Shown here: positions 34,182 to 45,563 of the stretch, piece by piece
Layout: each line of letters starts with the position of its first letter
Numbering within the stretch: position 1 is the stretch's first letter
Made by a program: the position numbers and the translations under genes
The notes under the pieces: model-generated
The model's database searches: none
Seen by the model: the letters and a program-made list of their open reading frames with translations, nothing else
Told to the model about the DNA's origin: nothing
Origin: Earliella scabrosa
Taxonomy: Eukaryota; Basidiomycota; Agaricomycetes; Polyporales; Polyporaceae
NCBI GenBank assembly: GCA_022605405.1
Contig: JABYQQ010000005.1
Coordinates: 2,666,001-2,730,000, forward strand
Direction of reading: 5' to 3'
DNA length: 64,000 bases

Positions 34182-36654
34182 ATGATATACAATGTTAGAC
34201 TATTACTTGTTCCAATGCATATCGTTGTCATGCCCCGCACACATGATGGAGCGTGAGGTCTTGCATTCCGAAGTCTCAAGCGCCCATGATTGTCCATAGT
34301 TCGACGTTGCCACTGCTCTCTGCCGCGCAAACAAGTAAGAGCTTTCCTGCTTTCTTTGGGATCAATCAAACATATACATAACTTCTGGTCATCCTCTTGG
34401 TTCATTGGTGTGCGACGGCGCAGAATGTGAGCAAAGCACATCGGACACTGATTACGACGCCGCACACGAGCCTGCGCGTCTAATTCACGTTGAACTTCCT
34501 CTTGAACCATCACCTCGCCCATCGTTCTCGGTCATCCCACACTCCGATTGCCACAAAATAAACCAACAAGGGCAGCATTGACTCATTCTCACTCATTTGG
34601 GCTCGTACGGTAAGTCGATCTCTCCCGATAGCGCCTCTCTGCCTTGAACTTGCCATCTCTCCGCTTGCCCGTCCCACATATCCCCCCTAATCCCTCCACT
34701 CGAACTCACTGTCGGGCATGAATAATAGGAATGCCTGTTTGTCTTGATCCCAGATGTGTCGATCTCAACTTGAAGGTGCGTCTATGTAGCTGTTTTCCCT
34801 GTCTCCACAACCCCCTATAATCGTCTACACGACTCCTCAAGCCCAGCACATCGCTGAGTCGAACTTGCGTATCTGGTCTGTGCCCACCATCTTTGCTACC
34901 ACCTCGAACTGATTTCCCCATTGCGACGCAGAAGTTTAAGAGCCTATATCATGGTGCCAAGAGTCTGCGCCGCCATCTGGTCGATGAAGTGAGTCCACGT
35001 CCCTGTCAGTAGCTCTCCACGTACTGATTCCTCCCCGGATAGCATTATATACGTCGATATCTCGTAGCTAGGGGCAAGATTGTCAATCACTAGTAAGCAC
35101 GAAGTACGTGCACTGTCCTATACGCTCAGCTCGGTAAACTCACGGCGACAAGGCAGACCTAAGGCCCCGATGGCCTTGTTGATACCCCAGCCCGACGAGC
35201 AGGTCTCATAACCCTTGAGTCTCAAGGAAGTGGCCACTCAGCATGCGAGCGCACAGTCACTGACCTTCATAAACGTGGAAGATACCTAGTACATCGTGAG
35301 CATCGCCTGTCTCCGCATTCCCATCGGTATCTCGCATTCAGAAGGGTACGTAATTGGCACATGTGTAGCTCCACAACTGACATTGAACCCCAGCGTAGTC
35401 TACCCCCGTCGGACGGTCAAAGGACAATGGGTGGTAATCGTCGCGCGATGCAGGCCTGTCAAGGGACGGACGCAGGTTATGTTACCCCGGCCAGCTTGGA
35501 AGTGGCCTCTCGGTAGTCTTCATGTATCTCATAGCCGTAGCAATGAATCACGGCGCATGTTGTGGTATTGCCAGAGCTCATTGTTTACGTGTGGGCTGCA
35601 GTGCAGTATGCGCGCGACGCCCGACGCGCGAGCGGACCCCGCGCGCGCATCGCAGAACCCGCGCGCGCATCGCAGAACGCGCGCGCGCATCGCAGAACGC
35701 GCGCGCGCGCGTCGTCCGCGCAATCAGCGTGACGGCCGCGGCGGATTTGTCCTGTGCCTCCCATCAGCACGTGAGGAAATGCGTTCGTGCGGGGGTTGGG
35801 TTGCGGTCTATCCTGGGCTTGATCTCAACGGAACTGATCTAATGTACAAAAGCTTCAAAATTGTGCTGGGGCTCGACTATTCTGACTTTCAGCACGACTC
35901 GACGGCAACTGACCCGAGGCTCGTTCACTTGCCTGGCCGTGTATATACATGCAGGCGGGTTCGCAACTCCATCGGGCCTCCATCAATCGCTTGGCACTAC
36001 CACAAGCTGTGTACACGAGCGAGCCGCCCCGTCCGCGCCGATGCCACGGACTCAAAGCCTCGCGTTGATAGAGTGCGCGCTGGTACCCGGCATTTCATAC
36101 GTACGTTGCCGGCCGTTCAAACTTCAAGTTCAAAAGTTGGACATCGATAGCTGATCGGTTACATACCTCCAAAGCTGCTCGTGAAACCGGACGTCCAAGG
36201 TGCCACTGGGCGTCTCCAAAGTGTCTCCACCAGGCATCAGGCGCAACGCTAACCGAAACGTCAAGCAATGACGACTTTACAGAAGCTTTACAGACGACTT
36301 GTGAGCGAGAGTGCTAGCCCCGTAAGTACTTATCCAGCCACTGCCGCCCACCATCGCGCTGATCGATGGGATGGAATATTGCACGTACCTGGTTGCCGAC
36401 GCGATTCAGAATTTGAAACAAACTTCGGGGCCTGGGTTCATGGTCCCCGCCCCCGCGGCGCGAGGCGTGATGCGATGCGTGCGGCACAGGCTTACAGAGG
36501 CTTACTCGAGGAGGATGGTGGGTGCCACTGGGCGCACTGCAAATTCATCTCCTCACACTGACGACCATTCACGCTGACCTTCCTCCCTTCCTCCGCCCCT
36601 CCCCCTTCCAGGGCTTGGACTGACTCTCCCCTCTCTTGCTTCTGTGACATTTAG
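34182..36654. other. 2.5-kb region, mostly no recognised gene
   Basis: It contains a minus-strand open frame, 34178-34522, with a CPMC motif and charged N terminus that might be a small gene but has no clear structure. A possible exon fragment lies at about 34933-34990 plus. CG-rich tandem repeats occupy 35610-35720. A short plus frame at 36371-36577 has no recognisable family. None of these is strong enough to call a gene. Confidence 0.4.
35641..35700. repeat. Three tandem copies of a 20-bp unit
   Basis: Unit GCGCGCGCATCGCAGAACSC (S is C or G) occurs three times head to tail and is followed by a (GC)n run to about 35713. It is a minisatellite without spacers, so not a CRISPR array. Confidence 0.85.
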
Positions 36655-38286
36655 ATGAGTCTCGGTATGATCTCCACGAAATCTCCTGCTCTTCTGTTGT
36701 TCGCGCTCGCGGTGCGGCTCGCGACGCGTCTGCCCGCGGTGGGGGCGCAAACGACCACCGCCGTCTGTGACGACGGGTTCGACTGGGTACGTCATCTCTA
36801 TATACACGCTCCGATGCTGGCTAGGCATTCATGGTACGCAACATCACGGATTAGATGAATAACACGAAAGGGCAATCCCCATGTCTCACTGCGGCGTACC
36901 TCCTCTTGCCATGCAACACCCCAGCAGGTACGCTTATCTGGCTCTTGCGTTCTTGTTTGCCCCCCGCGGTTATCTTGTCCGCGCGAACATCTGGTCGACA
37001 CCCTTCTACGAACGCGAGGCTCATGATGCGCGCAATTTTAAGGGTCGAAGGTTGGCACATTGGGAGATGGAGCGTCGTACGTAGGACCGAGGAAGGACAC
37101 CACGTACCTCGGGGTCAGTCCCTGCCGGTGCAGCACGGTGTATTACTCGCTGCTCGCCGCGTGCGCGACGTGCCAGGGCGGCGCAGCGAACATCCGCCCG
37201 TGAGTTACCGTCCACCTTCGCTTTCCCGCTGCGACAGACTACTTACAGTCAGCACGATATCCTTTTACCTTTTCCTTCTCCAGATGGCTCACCTATTCGA
37301 CAAACTGCACCAACGATGTGACTACGATCGCTGAGTACGTGCTCTTGGTTTGGTTCTTCGCACCGCTGTCGCTTTTGGCAGGGATCTGCGTACCTCGTGG
37401 GACGGCGATCGCTGATCTGCGCTGCGCGCTGTCTTCTCTAGTTTCCCAGCGAACATCCCTGGAGACACTGGGGTGCCTGTGTGGGCGTACCAGGACGTAA
37501 CGGCAAGTCTCTCGAGCATACATCTTCTCGTCCGGTGTACTGACGCGACGTCGGGTTTTCCAGGTCAACGGTTTCTGGGACGCGGAAGCCGCTGAGGCGC
37601 TGGCTTCTCAAAGTGAGTCGTCGTCGCTCGTCCACGATGATGAGTCTGAACTGACTGTCCAAACTCTCTACCTCCCTCAGACCAGCCCGACAAGACAGCG
37701 ACGGTCGCGCCGAGCAGCTCGTCAACCAGCGCGCCCAACCCGGGCGCTACGGGCGGTCCAGACGACGACACCTCCAGCGGCAACTCAACTTCGAACGAGT
37801 CCAGCGGGTCCAACATAGGGCCGATCGTGGGCGGTGTGGTGGGTGGTGTAGTGGGTGCGCTTGCCATCGGGCTCGCAATCTTCTTCTACCTGCGCTCGAA
37901 GCGCGTGCGGACGCGCTCTGGCGTTGTCGACCTGGGCGACAACTCCCCCACGACGGGCATGCACGAGCCCGCACCGCAGGTGCTGAGCCCTTTTGTGAGT
38001 GTCGTTCAACGGGATTGTGACTGGATGGCGAAGGTGCTGACCATTCGGTGTTCGTTGCCAGACTGCGACAAGTCCGAGTACATCGCGCACTGGGACACAC
38101 GCGCACGCACCGAGCGCGGTTATGAGCCCATCGGAGACGGAGTTCGGGGGCTCGGTTGCTGCGGGCTCGTCGAGCTCGGGCTATGGCGGAGGATCGGTCG
38201 CGGAGGGCCCGCGGCGTACGGGAAAAGCTGCGTACATGTACGAGGCGATTCCTCCGCCGGCGTACAGCGAGGTGGGGAGCCAGTGA
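36655..38286 (+). CDS. Member F: divergent 8-Cys membrane protein with PPxY tail
   Basis: Eight exons (36655-36786, 36855-36927, 37043-37199, 37284-37334, 37442-37502, 37569-37617, 37681-37994, 38062-38286) sum to 353 residues. A signal peptide ends near AVGA. Ectodomain landmarks are CDDGFDW, NNTKGQSPCLTAAYL, YVGPRKDTTYLGVSPCRC, ACATCQ, NCTN and FPANIPGDTGVPVWAYQDV. A Ser/Asn/Gly stalk leads to the transmembrane segment IGPIVGGVVGGVVGALAIGL. The tail differs from the other members: it lacks the NPxDPxT motif and PEV-type end, is Ser/Gly-rich and finishes IPPPAYSEVGSQ. PPPAY is a PPxY motif, the class bound by WW domains of Nedd4/Rsp5-type ubiquitin ligases. Intron 5 apparently uses a GC donor (GCAAGT at 37503), which preserves the 61-nt exon 5. 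Confidence 0.82.
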
Positions 38287-39036
38287 CGAGGTGTTGGATA
38301 TTTATGTGGTGACGCTTTGCGATGCTCTCTGTTTTCCGTTGCTGTGCTCCGTCTGCGAATGCTTGCTGCTCGGTGCTGCGGCGCGGGTCTACGTTTACTA
38401 CTGATCCTAAGTAATGTATGTATACGGCACTTGCTCTCGGACAAAAACGGTGTACATATCGAGTGGGTTCTTTGTGCACGTGGGGCGTTGAGTATGTTGA
38501 CTTGTGGGGACGTTCCAGACTGCGTCGACGGAATATCGATCGGAAACTTCGATGCAACATACCGAACTTAGATGTGCTGCGTGCTTCTCAAGATCGCTCT
38601 GCATGCATTCCTGGAGTGACGTGCGTCGAGTTATGCTGACAGCTCTTGCTCTGCGCATCTTCGAGATATACTGGATTCGGACCCTTCACTGTGACGACTG
38701 GGTGCTCAGCCCGTATATATTGCCCTCGAAATACGCCCTACGCAGCTCTTTCTCTCTTCCTCGCCCCCACCACAGTGACTACAGTGAGTCGACGTTCCTC
38801 TTTCTCACTCAAGGGATGACGCAATTAATATCGCGTCGAGGCTCGGGCTTGGCGGAGGTTGCCAAACTGGGCCGCGTTGAATATGGGCGGCTACGGTAGC
38901 CGCGGGAGGAAGGGTCCAGCCGGGGGATGCTCGGGAGGCCGGGGACGCATGGCTGCCTCTGCCAGTGCCTTCTCAACAGCGTGCGCGGCGTGTACTTATA
39001 CACACGTCGTCACAGTCTTCTTCACCATCTCATCCG
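38287..39036. other. Intergenic region upstream of the MDR gene
   Basis: It contains the 3' region of F and a TATATA sequence near 38713-38719 that may belong to the gene starting at 39037. No other feature is seen. Confidence 0.4.
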
Positions 39037-42000
39037 ATGCCCAAACCAACGCTGCTGCAGGCCATCCTCAACCGCCCCTCCCAGTCCTACTACCACCCCG
39101 CCGAGCGCGACTACCACTCTACCCGCTCAGAGCTCTTCAGGATCGCAAACGCCACACGAGTCATACCAGGGCAATACGAAGACTCCGGTCTTGACAGCTC
39201 GACCCCTGGCAACTCCGACTCGGAGACCCACCTGACGTCGGCGACGCTGGATCGCACCGCCCCTCGTCCTCCTTCGCAATCCCGGGCTTCGTCGTCGGAT
39301 GTTTCAGCTCCAGGCCCCTCCAACTCCCGGCGGACATCCACGGTGAGTGCGCTCGCTGGCGCGAAGTCGCTCGGCTATATTTGGCCGCACCTGCTTATCT
39401 CTCTTTTCTCCCTTCGCGAATTTCGGAACGAATAGCACAAGCGCACCCTTATCCACTCCATCGCGTCCTCCTCCTCCTTCGTCTCCGTCAAGAATAATGG
39501 TGACGCCAACGACCCGCACATCCGCGCATCATCACTGAACACGTCCGTGAACACATCTGCTCGACAGTCCCGCTCGAGCAGAGGCCTGTCCAGCAAGGGG
39601 AACGAAGGAGACGCGGAGGATAGCAGTGACGACGACGACGACGACGGCACAGATATCTTTTACACCCCCCGTTCGTCCGTCGTTTCATCGCCTCGAATAT
39701 CTCGAGCATCTGCCGCCATGCTAGAACCCCAAGCTCTCGCCTCCGCTCTCCTACCTCATCGCACCACTGGCAAGCCCATCTCGACGGCGCCTATTTCTCC
39801 CGATGACGACACAACACCCGTCTCGCGCACTCCTTCAGACACTTCCATATCCTCTACAGCGTCGTCCACAAGCGGTGGTGACGATGTTTTCTCCGCCCCA
39901 TCACAAACATCATCCACAAGACCTACCACTGCCGTCGGTTCTGAACGAGGGAGCAAGCATCCCGCGGATTCAGTTGAGACCATCACCATCGCGTCCAGCT
40001 CGCGACCGCGCACGCTGTCCACCGGCGACAAGTCGGCTGCGTCGTCTTCTTCAGCGCGATCGGCGAGCAGTGCAGCGCGCAAGCAGGTGATCGAGGAGGC
40101 GAAGAGGCAACTCACCTACACGGATGAGGACTGGGCGAGGGACGTCAAGTGGTTGGGCCCACCAAGGATGCCTGCTGCATCTGGCCCTACTCGGCGACGT
40201 CCAAGGCCCTTGCCGACGGACTTTCAGGTGAGCGTACCCTCGACAGATGCCGCTCCATCTGCTCGCAGACCTGGTCATTCCCGAGGCAAGGGAGACCGTA
40301 GGAGCAAACGATCTCGCCACTCGCGCGGACGCATGTCTGCATTGTGGGAGGAGGACGAGAGCGAGGAGTGCAGCACTGGCGTTAGTAGTACAGAGCCGAG
40401 TCGCTCGACTACCCCCATACCCGAAACACCACCCCACTCCCTTCCTTCCTCCCCATTAGCGAAAGGAACTGCGCTACCCACTCAACCCGATCTGCAAGAG
40501 GAGAAAACGCCATCGGAGTCGACGCACTCGGAAAGCACCCCGGATGCCCGGCTGGAGAAGTATGCTCGGGGTCAACGCCGTTCCCTCTCGACAGCGTCGT
40601 CCATGTTCCGACCAGGAACCGCGTCTTCGAATGCGCATCTGCCAACCCATGCACTCCCGAACCCCGTGCAAGCATCATCATCAACCCCCGCATCGAATGG
40701 CTATACTGGTCTCGTCCTCCCCCACGCCGGCTACTCCAACGCGAAGGGCAAGGCGAGTGCCGACGGCCACGTTGACCTCGTCAAGGCAGGCGTTGCGCAG
40801 AGCAGCATGGTTACGATAGAGGTGATCCGTGGCGTCGCCACCACCATCTCTAATGGCACCGCGCCTGCCGCGTCCGGCTCGCCGTCGAAAGCGCGGAAGA
40901 ACTCTTTCTCGTTCTCACTCGGCCGATCCTTCTCGCTGAGCTTGAAGGCGAAGAAGCGCGAGAGTGCTACGCCGGCACACCTGCAGGGCACCTTGCCGTT
41001 GCCCGTGGCGTTCACCGCGCACGTCGCGCCGCCGTCGTACGTCCCCGAATCTCACGTCCTCGTGCAGGTCCACGCCGTCGGTCTGGAAACTCTTGACTCT
41101 CTCATCGTCTATGAAAAGTCTGGGATGAGTGGGAGCGGCGGAGGAGGCGGTGGGAAGGGCATCGGTGGTGGGAAGGCGGGCTTCATCCCGGGACGGAGTT
41201 TTGTGGGAAAGGTCATCGAGTGTGGGTGGGCGGTGAGGGAAGAGGTGTGCCGGCGAGGGGAGTGGGTGGTTGGGCTGCTCGACGTGAAGAAGGTAAGTTA
41301 CTTGTACCTACACTTTTCCGTGACGTCGCCGCGGCGGCGCACCAATCCATGGCATGAGTTTGGAGCTGACTTTGTCCGCAGTGCGGCGCACTCGCCGAGT
41401 TCATACTGGTGGAACGACATCGTGTTCACCGCGCCCCTCAGCCCCGTTCGCGGTCGGCGACACTGTTCCCTCCCCGCCGGAGGACGCATCTACGGAGCCA
41501 GTCTCTGCCTGTCAACGGACAGTCACAACCCTACTCTTCCTCGCCCCTTGCTCCAGCTCCGCTCTCGATTGAAGAGCTTGCGCTCCTCCCGTTGTGCGGT
41601 GTACCAGCGCATCGAGCTATACGCACGTTCACCGATGTCCTGGCACCCCCGTTGAGCAGCAAGTCGCAGAATCAGACCCCACGGCCACCAGTGCGAGCTC
41701 TCGTGCTGCAAGCACACGACGGCGCTGGTGCACTCGCGGTGCAGATGCTCGGCAGGCGGGGCGTGCGCATCGCGGTGCAGGTCCCCGAATCCGCCATGCT
41801 CGAACCCGCAGAGTCGTCGCCGCACAACGGGCACACGCGCAAGCTGTCCATCGACGTTGTCCGCCCGTCACCTACGAAGAGCGACAAGGGCAAGGGGCGG
41901 GAGGGACAGCAGCCCCGGCTAAGCAGGCGCGCGGTGCTCGAGGCGCGGCTCCGCATGTGGGGCGTCGAGGACATCTGCGTCGGCGAGCCGCTCGACGTCC

Positions 42001-42701
42001 TCCGCCAGCTCGGGGAGGACGGCCAGTCGTTCGACATGGTGCTCGACACCGTCGGCGGCGTGCAGGTCTGGGAGGCCGCGCAGAAGCTGCTCACCATGGA
42101 CTGGACCGTGTCTGCCTCGCGGTCGTCCGCCTCGCTCGCGTCGCGCAACGGCTCGATCGACCTCAGCCGCGACCCCGCTGCTCCATCGCCGGCTCCGGCC
42201 AACGGTGATGTGGCGGGGCCGAATTCGAAGCCGAGCAAGACGAAGAGCACGATCTCGCACGCTCAGTTCACGACGCTCGTCGGCGACACGCCGCACCGCG
42301 CGATCCCAACCGCGCAGGACAACCTCCGGTCCGGCCTGCGCTCACTCAAGCGGTCCATGTCGACGTCCTCGAGCGCAGGCGCACCGGGGGGCAGGTCGGG
42401 GCACGCAGTGCTCACCAAAGGCGGCGGCCGGCGCGAGCGGCGCGTCGTTGGGTACGCGTGGGTGAGCGTCGCGGCGGACGTCGACTTCGAGGGGGAGGAT
42501 GTGCGCGACTCGCTCGCGGCGGTGATGCGCATGGCCGAGGCGGGCTGGCTGCGCCCGCCGGGCGTCGCAGGCGAGGGAGAGGGCGACGAGGGCAAGGTCG
42601 TACCATTCGAGAGGGCGCCGGAGGTGTTCAGGCGAGGCGTCGCGGGTCCGCGGGGGCCGCTTGCGGAGGGTGGTACGTGCGCGGTGCGGATCGTGGGGTA
42701 G
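39037..42701 (+). CDS. MDR-superfamily protein with long disordered N terminus
   Basis: Three exons (39037-39342, 39436-41292, 41382-42701) give 1160 residues in one frame. Residues 1 to about 600 are Ser/Thr/Pro-rich and disordered, with a poly-Asp tract (DDDDDDG), SPSKARKNSFSFSLGRSFS and other basic/Ser phosphosite-like stretches. From about 620 the chain follows a GroES-like fold (LPLPVAFTAHVAPPSYV, HVLVQVHAVGLETLDSLIVY, GFIPGRSFVGKVIECG). A Rossmann-like half then has LVLQAHDGAGALAVQMLGRR and MVLDTVGGVQVWEAAQKLL. The usual catalytic and structural zinc cysteines are not evident, so a zinc-free quinone reductase-like or non-catalytic role is likely. Gly-rich and Ser-rich insertions (for example SGSGGGGGGKG) interrupt the core. 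Substrate and partner are unknown. Confidence 0.82.
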
Positions 42702-43045
42702 CGAGTATCGGACAAAAGAGAAACGAAGGACACTACTCACAATATTCTGTGCAGACGATTGCTTGTATTCTCCGCGGACCTGGACGTTGCTTGCCTGTGC
42801 ATTTGTATACCATATTTTCGTAGAGTTGCGTCTTTCATTAGCCACCGATATGCACGCTCTGTACTGTATCCCTCGTGTTGTGATCTACCTTACATCCTTT
42901 GCATCCTCCATCCATTCACGGTCCTCATGCAATCCAACGTCATTCACGCGCAAAATGTTTGCCTTCAGATCCCAGATGAACGCTACATCTAGAAGATACA
43001 TGGCTCTGCAGAGATACATACACAATACATGTACCATGTGCATGC
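42702..43045. other. Convergent 3' spacer
   Basis: Lies between the MDR gene (plus) and the NUG1-like gene (minus). AT-rich relative to its neighbours. No gene is seen, only likely 3' untranslated sequence. Confidence 0.5.
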
Positions 43046-45563
43046 CTAGAAAAACTGCTTGAAGTCGTACGCGACCTCTCCTTCCTTTGCGGGCGCAGGA
43101 GCAGCCTTGGGCTTCTTCGACGACGCTGCGTTGGCGACCTTCTTTGCAGGCGGTCCCGGGGCCTTTGCAGGCTTTTTGGCAGACTTGGCCGCCTTGTCGG
43201 CGCCTTTTGACTTCACCTTCGCGGCGGCGGGAGTACTCCTCGCCCCGGCAGCAGAACGCGCCTGCTTCGTGCCCTTGGGCTCTTCCGCGAACGCGACCCT
43301 CTTCGCAGGTCGCGCGGGGGCCTTGGCGAGCGCACGTTTCCGCTTCGAGCGAGCGGGCGGGGCGGCGAGCTCATCCTCGTCTTCGTCCTCATCTTCGTCT
43401 TCCTCGTCTCCTTCCTCGTCGCTCCCCTCCTCATCGCTCACATAGTCGCCCTCGCTCGCCTCACTGTCGAGGCCAACCTCGTCCGCGTCATCTACCGTAC
43501 CGCCGTCCTCCTCGTCCCCGTCCATGCCCTCGTCGTCCGAGGACACAAAGTAGGACGCATCGAGTACCACCTGACGCGCATCGATGTCGCCTGCGCGCAG
43601 CTTGACGAGCCCGCCCGCTTGGCGCCGCTCCTTGCGAGTGGCGAGCTTCGAGAGCACGGACGCGTCGCGCGCGTAGATTTCTGCGAGGGCGGAGTCGGAA
43701 GACGGAGAGGTGGAGGGAGAGGTAGAGGACGGCGCGGTCGGGGGGACGGTGTAGCGCGCGAGCTTGCCGGTGTTCCAGTCCCGGAGGACCATGCGTGCCG
43801 CGCCTGCGAGGTCGGGGTCGCCTTTCTGTTGAACGTAGTCCAGAGGAGTTAGTGTGCATGATGCGTGATGCGACGATGCGCGAGAGCGTACCTTCTTGAT
43901 GAAGCCATTCGCGCGGGCGACGCCCGCGAGGAAGGCGTTTGCGTCTCCGTCGGCGAAGATCGGGAGGTTGTACATGAGCATCAAGTCTTCCCGGGTAGCG
44001 CGGGAGACGAGTTCGGACACTGCGTGAAAGAGCGGGTCAGTATGCGGGGTGTTGTGGTATGGAAGTACGAGTTGCGCTCACAGACTGGCGATGGATCCTT
44101 CAGCCGTTCGATGTGTCCTCTGTTGCGCAAGAGGATATCACGAGCACGGATGCGCGTCGTGTCTTCTGGGGAGGCGTTCTCCGCTGTATGCCACGAGAGC
44201 CCGGGCGTGTCGATCACGCGCAGCTGCTTCCCACCTTCGAGCTCGACGGTCACCTCTTGCGGGTAGGTCGTAGTCGTCGGCGCGTCTGAGGGGGTGGACG
44301 TCAGACGGTATGTCTGGAGCGCGGCCTTGCGCAATAACGAGTTGACGAAGGAAGTCTTCCCAACCTGAGAGCGAGTACGGACGTGTGTCAGTTCACTGTA
44401 CAGAGGAGACATCGATGAGGGTGGATGGAAAACTTACGTTCGTCACGCCGACCACGGCAACGGCCAGAGGCTCGTCACCCTGCTTCTGTTCTGCTAGTGA
44501 GCGGAACAGGGCAGAAGCAGCGTCCAGGCCCCAAGCGTCGTCCGCACGCTCGCGCTCCTTGCCCTTGCCCTTCCCCGAATCTGCAGACAGCACGGGCAGA
44601 CATGCCGAGGCCGATCTGAACAGCACAGTCGGGTGGTCCCTCCTCAGCGTCGTCGCCCAGGCCTCGATGGCCTCCTCGGGGCATGCGTCTAGCTCGCGCT
44701 TCAGTAACGCAGACCATAGCATATAAGGAGGGGAGGGAGGACGCAGAGCACGCACCGACTTTGTTAAGGACGAGCACCACCCGCTTGCCCAAGCCCTGCA
44801 CAACCTCTTCCAGGTGCGCACTCCGCGACGCGAGCGGGTCCCGCGCGTCGAGCACCTCCGCGACGACGTCCGCGGCGTCCAGCACGGCCTTGAGGTTCGG
44901 CAGCTCGGGGTTGATGAGCACCGGCACGTCGTCCTCTCCTGCTGCGTCTGCCTCTCCCCCCTCGTCCACCTCCATCTCGTCAGACACGTCCTGGGCACGC
45001 ACGGCGAGGGCCTTGACACCGTCGAACCCAACATCGCCCCCGTCTTCGCCTCCATCCGACCCTTCTGCGTCCGCTTGCGCCTTGGCGGCCTTCTTCTCGT
45101 CCTTGCGGCGCTGCTTCTCCTCCGCGGCCTACGCACACCACACCCTCATTCAATCACAATCACAACCAAGGAGAAAGGAGGAAAAGAGACAGCCCAAACG
45201 GCGACGCACCAGCCTGCGCTGCTCCGCGACCTCGGCCAAGATTTGGTCCTTGTACGGAAAGTTGTTCGGGATCCCCGGATCCTTGTGCTCTGCCCCCCAC
45301 CCACGGTCAACATCCCGCACACCGCACACCGCATACAGAGACACAATAAGGGGCGAAAACACGCACTGCTCTTCCACTGCTGGTTCGGATTCTTCCTCGC
45401 CTCCTTGCTCTTCTTCTTCCGCGCGTCCTTGACCTTCTTCTTGATCCTCTCCCGGTGGTGGAGCGACACCCGCTTGCTCGTCTCTGCGGATCCCCAGGGA
45501 GCGTCAGCCAACCATCGTACCATGAGAAGTTTTCGTGCACCCACTTTTGCGTATTCGTGGCAT
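43046..45563 (-). CDS. NUG1: NUG1/Grn1/GNL3-like nucleolar GTPase
   Basis: Multi-exon minus-strand gene. Exon 1 is only 19 nt (45563-45545); spliced to 45483, it gives MPRIRKKTSKR, the typical start of this family. A basic N-terminal region and HKDPGIPNNFPYKDQIL follow. The circularly permuted GTPase has DVVAEVLDARDPLASRS, then G4 NKVD (restored across an intron), G1 VVGVTNVGKTSFVNSLLR and G3 RVIDTPGLSW. After the GTPase come EDLMLMYNLPIFADGDANAF and a long acidic/Lys-Ala-rich tail ending AYDFKQFF. Family members work in 60S ribosomal subunit maturation in the nucleolus. G1 reads GVTNVGKTS rather than the common GYPNVGKSS; all key residues are present. Intron boundaries in the middle were read by eye and may shift by a codon. 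Confidence 0.9.

Noticed and set aside
34178..34522. Small zinc-ribbon-like minus-strand gene (CPMC motif)
   Set aside because: Only one CxxC pair sits in a convincing position, and the most plausible intron leads straight to a stop; too weak to annotate.
35641..35700. CRISPR-like array
   Set aside because: Units are directly adjacent with no spacers, in a eukaryotic genome.
35296..36150. 284-codon open frame
   Set aside because: It runs straight through the 20-bp GC-rich tandem repeat, and its composition is shaped by that repeat; no domain or exon logic.
43059..43445. Ala/Ser/Phe-rich plus open frame
   Set aside because: Exact antisense of the acidic Lys/Ala-rich tail of the NUG1-like GTPase.
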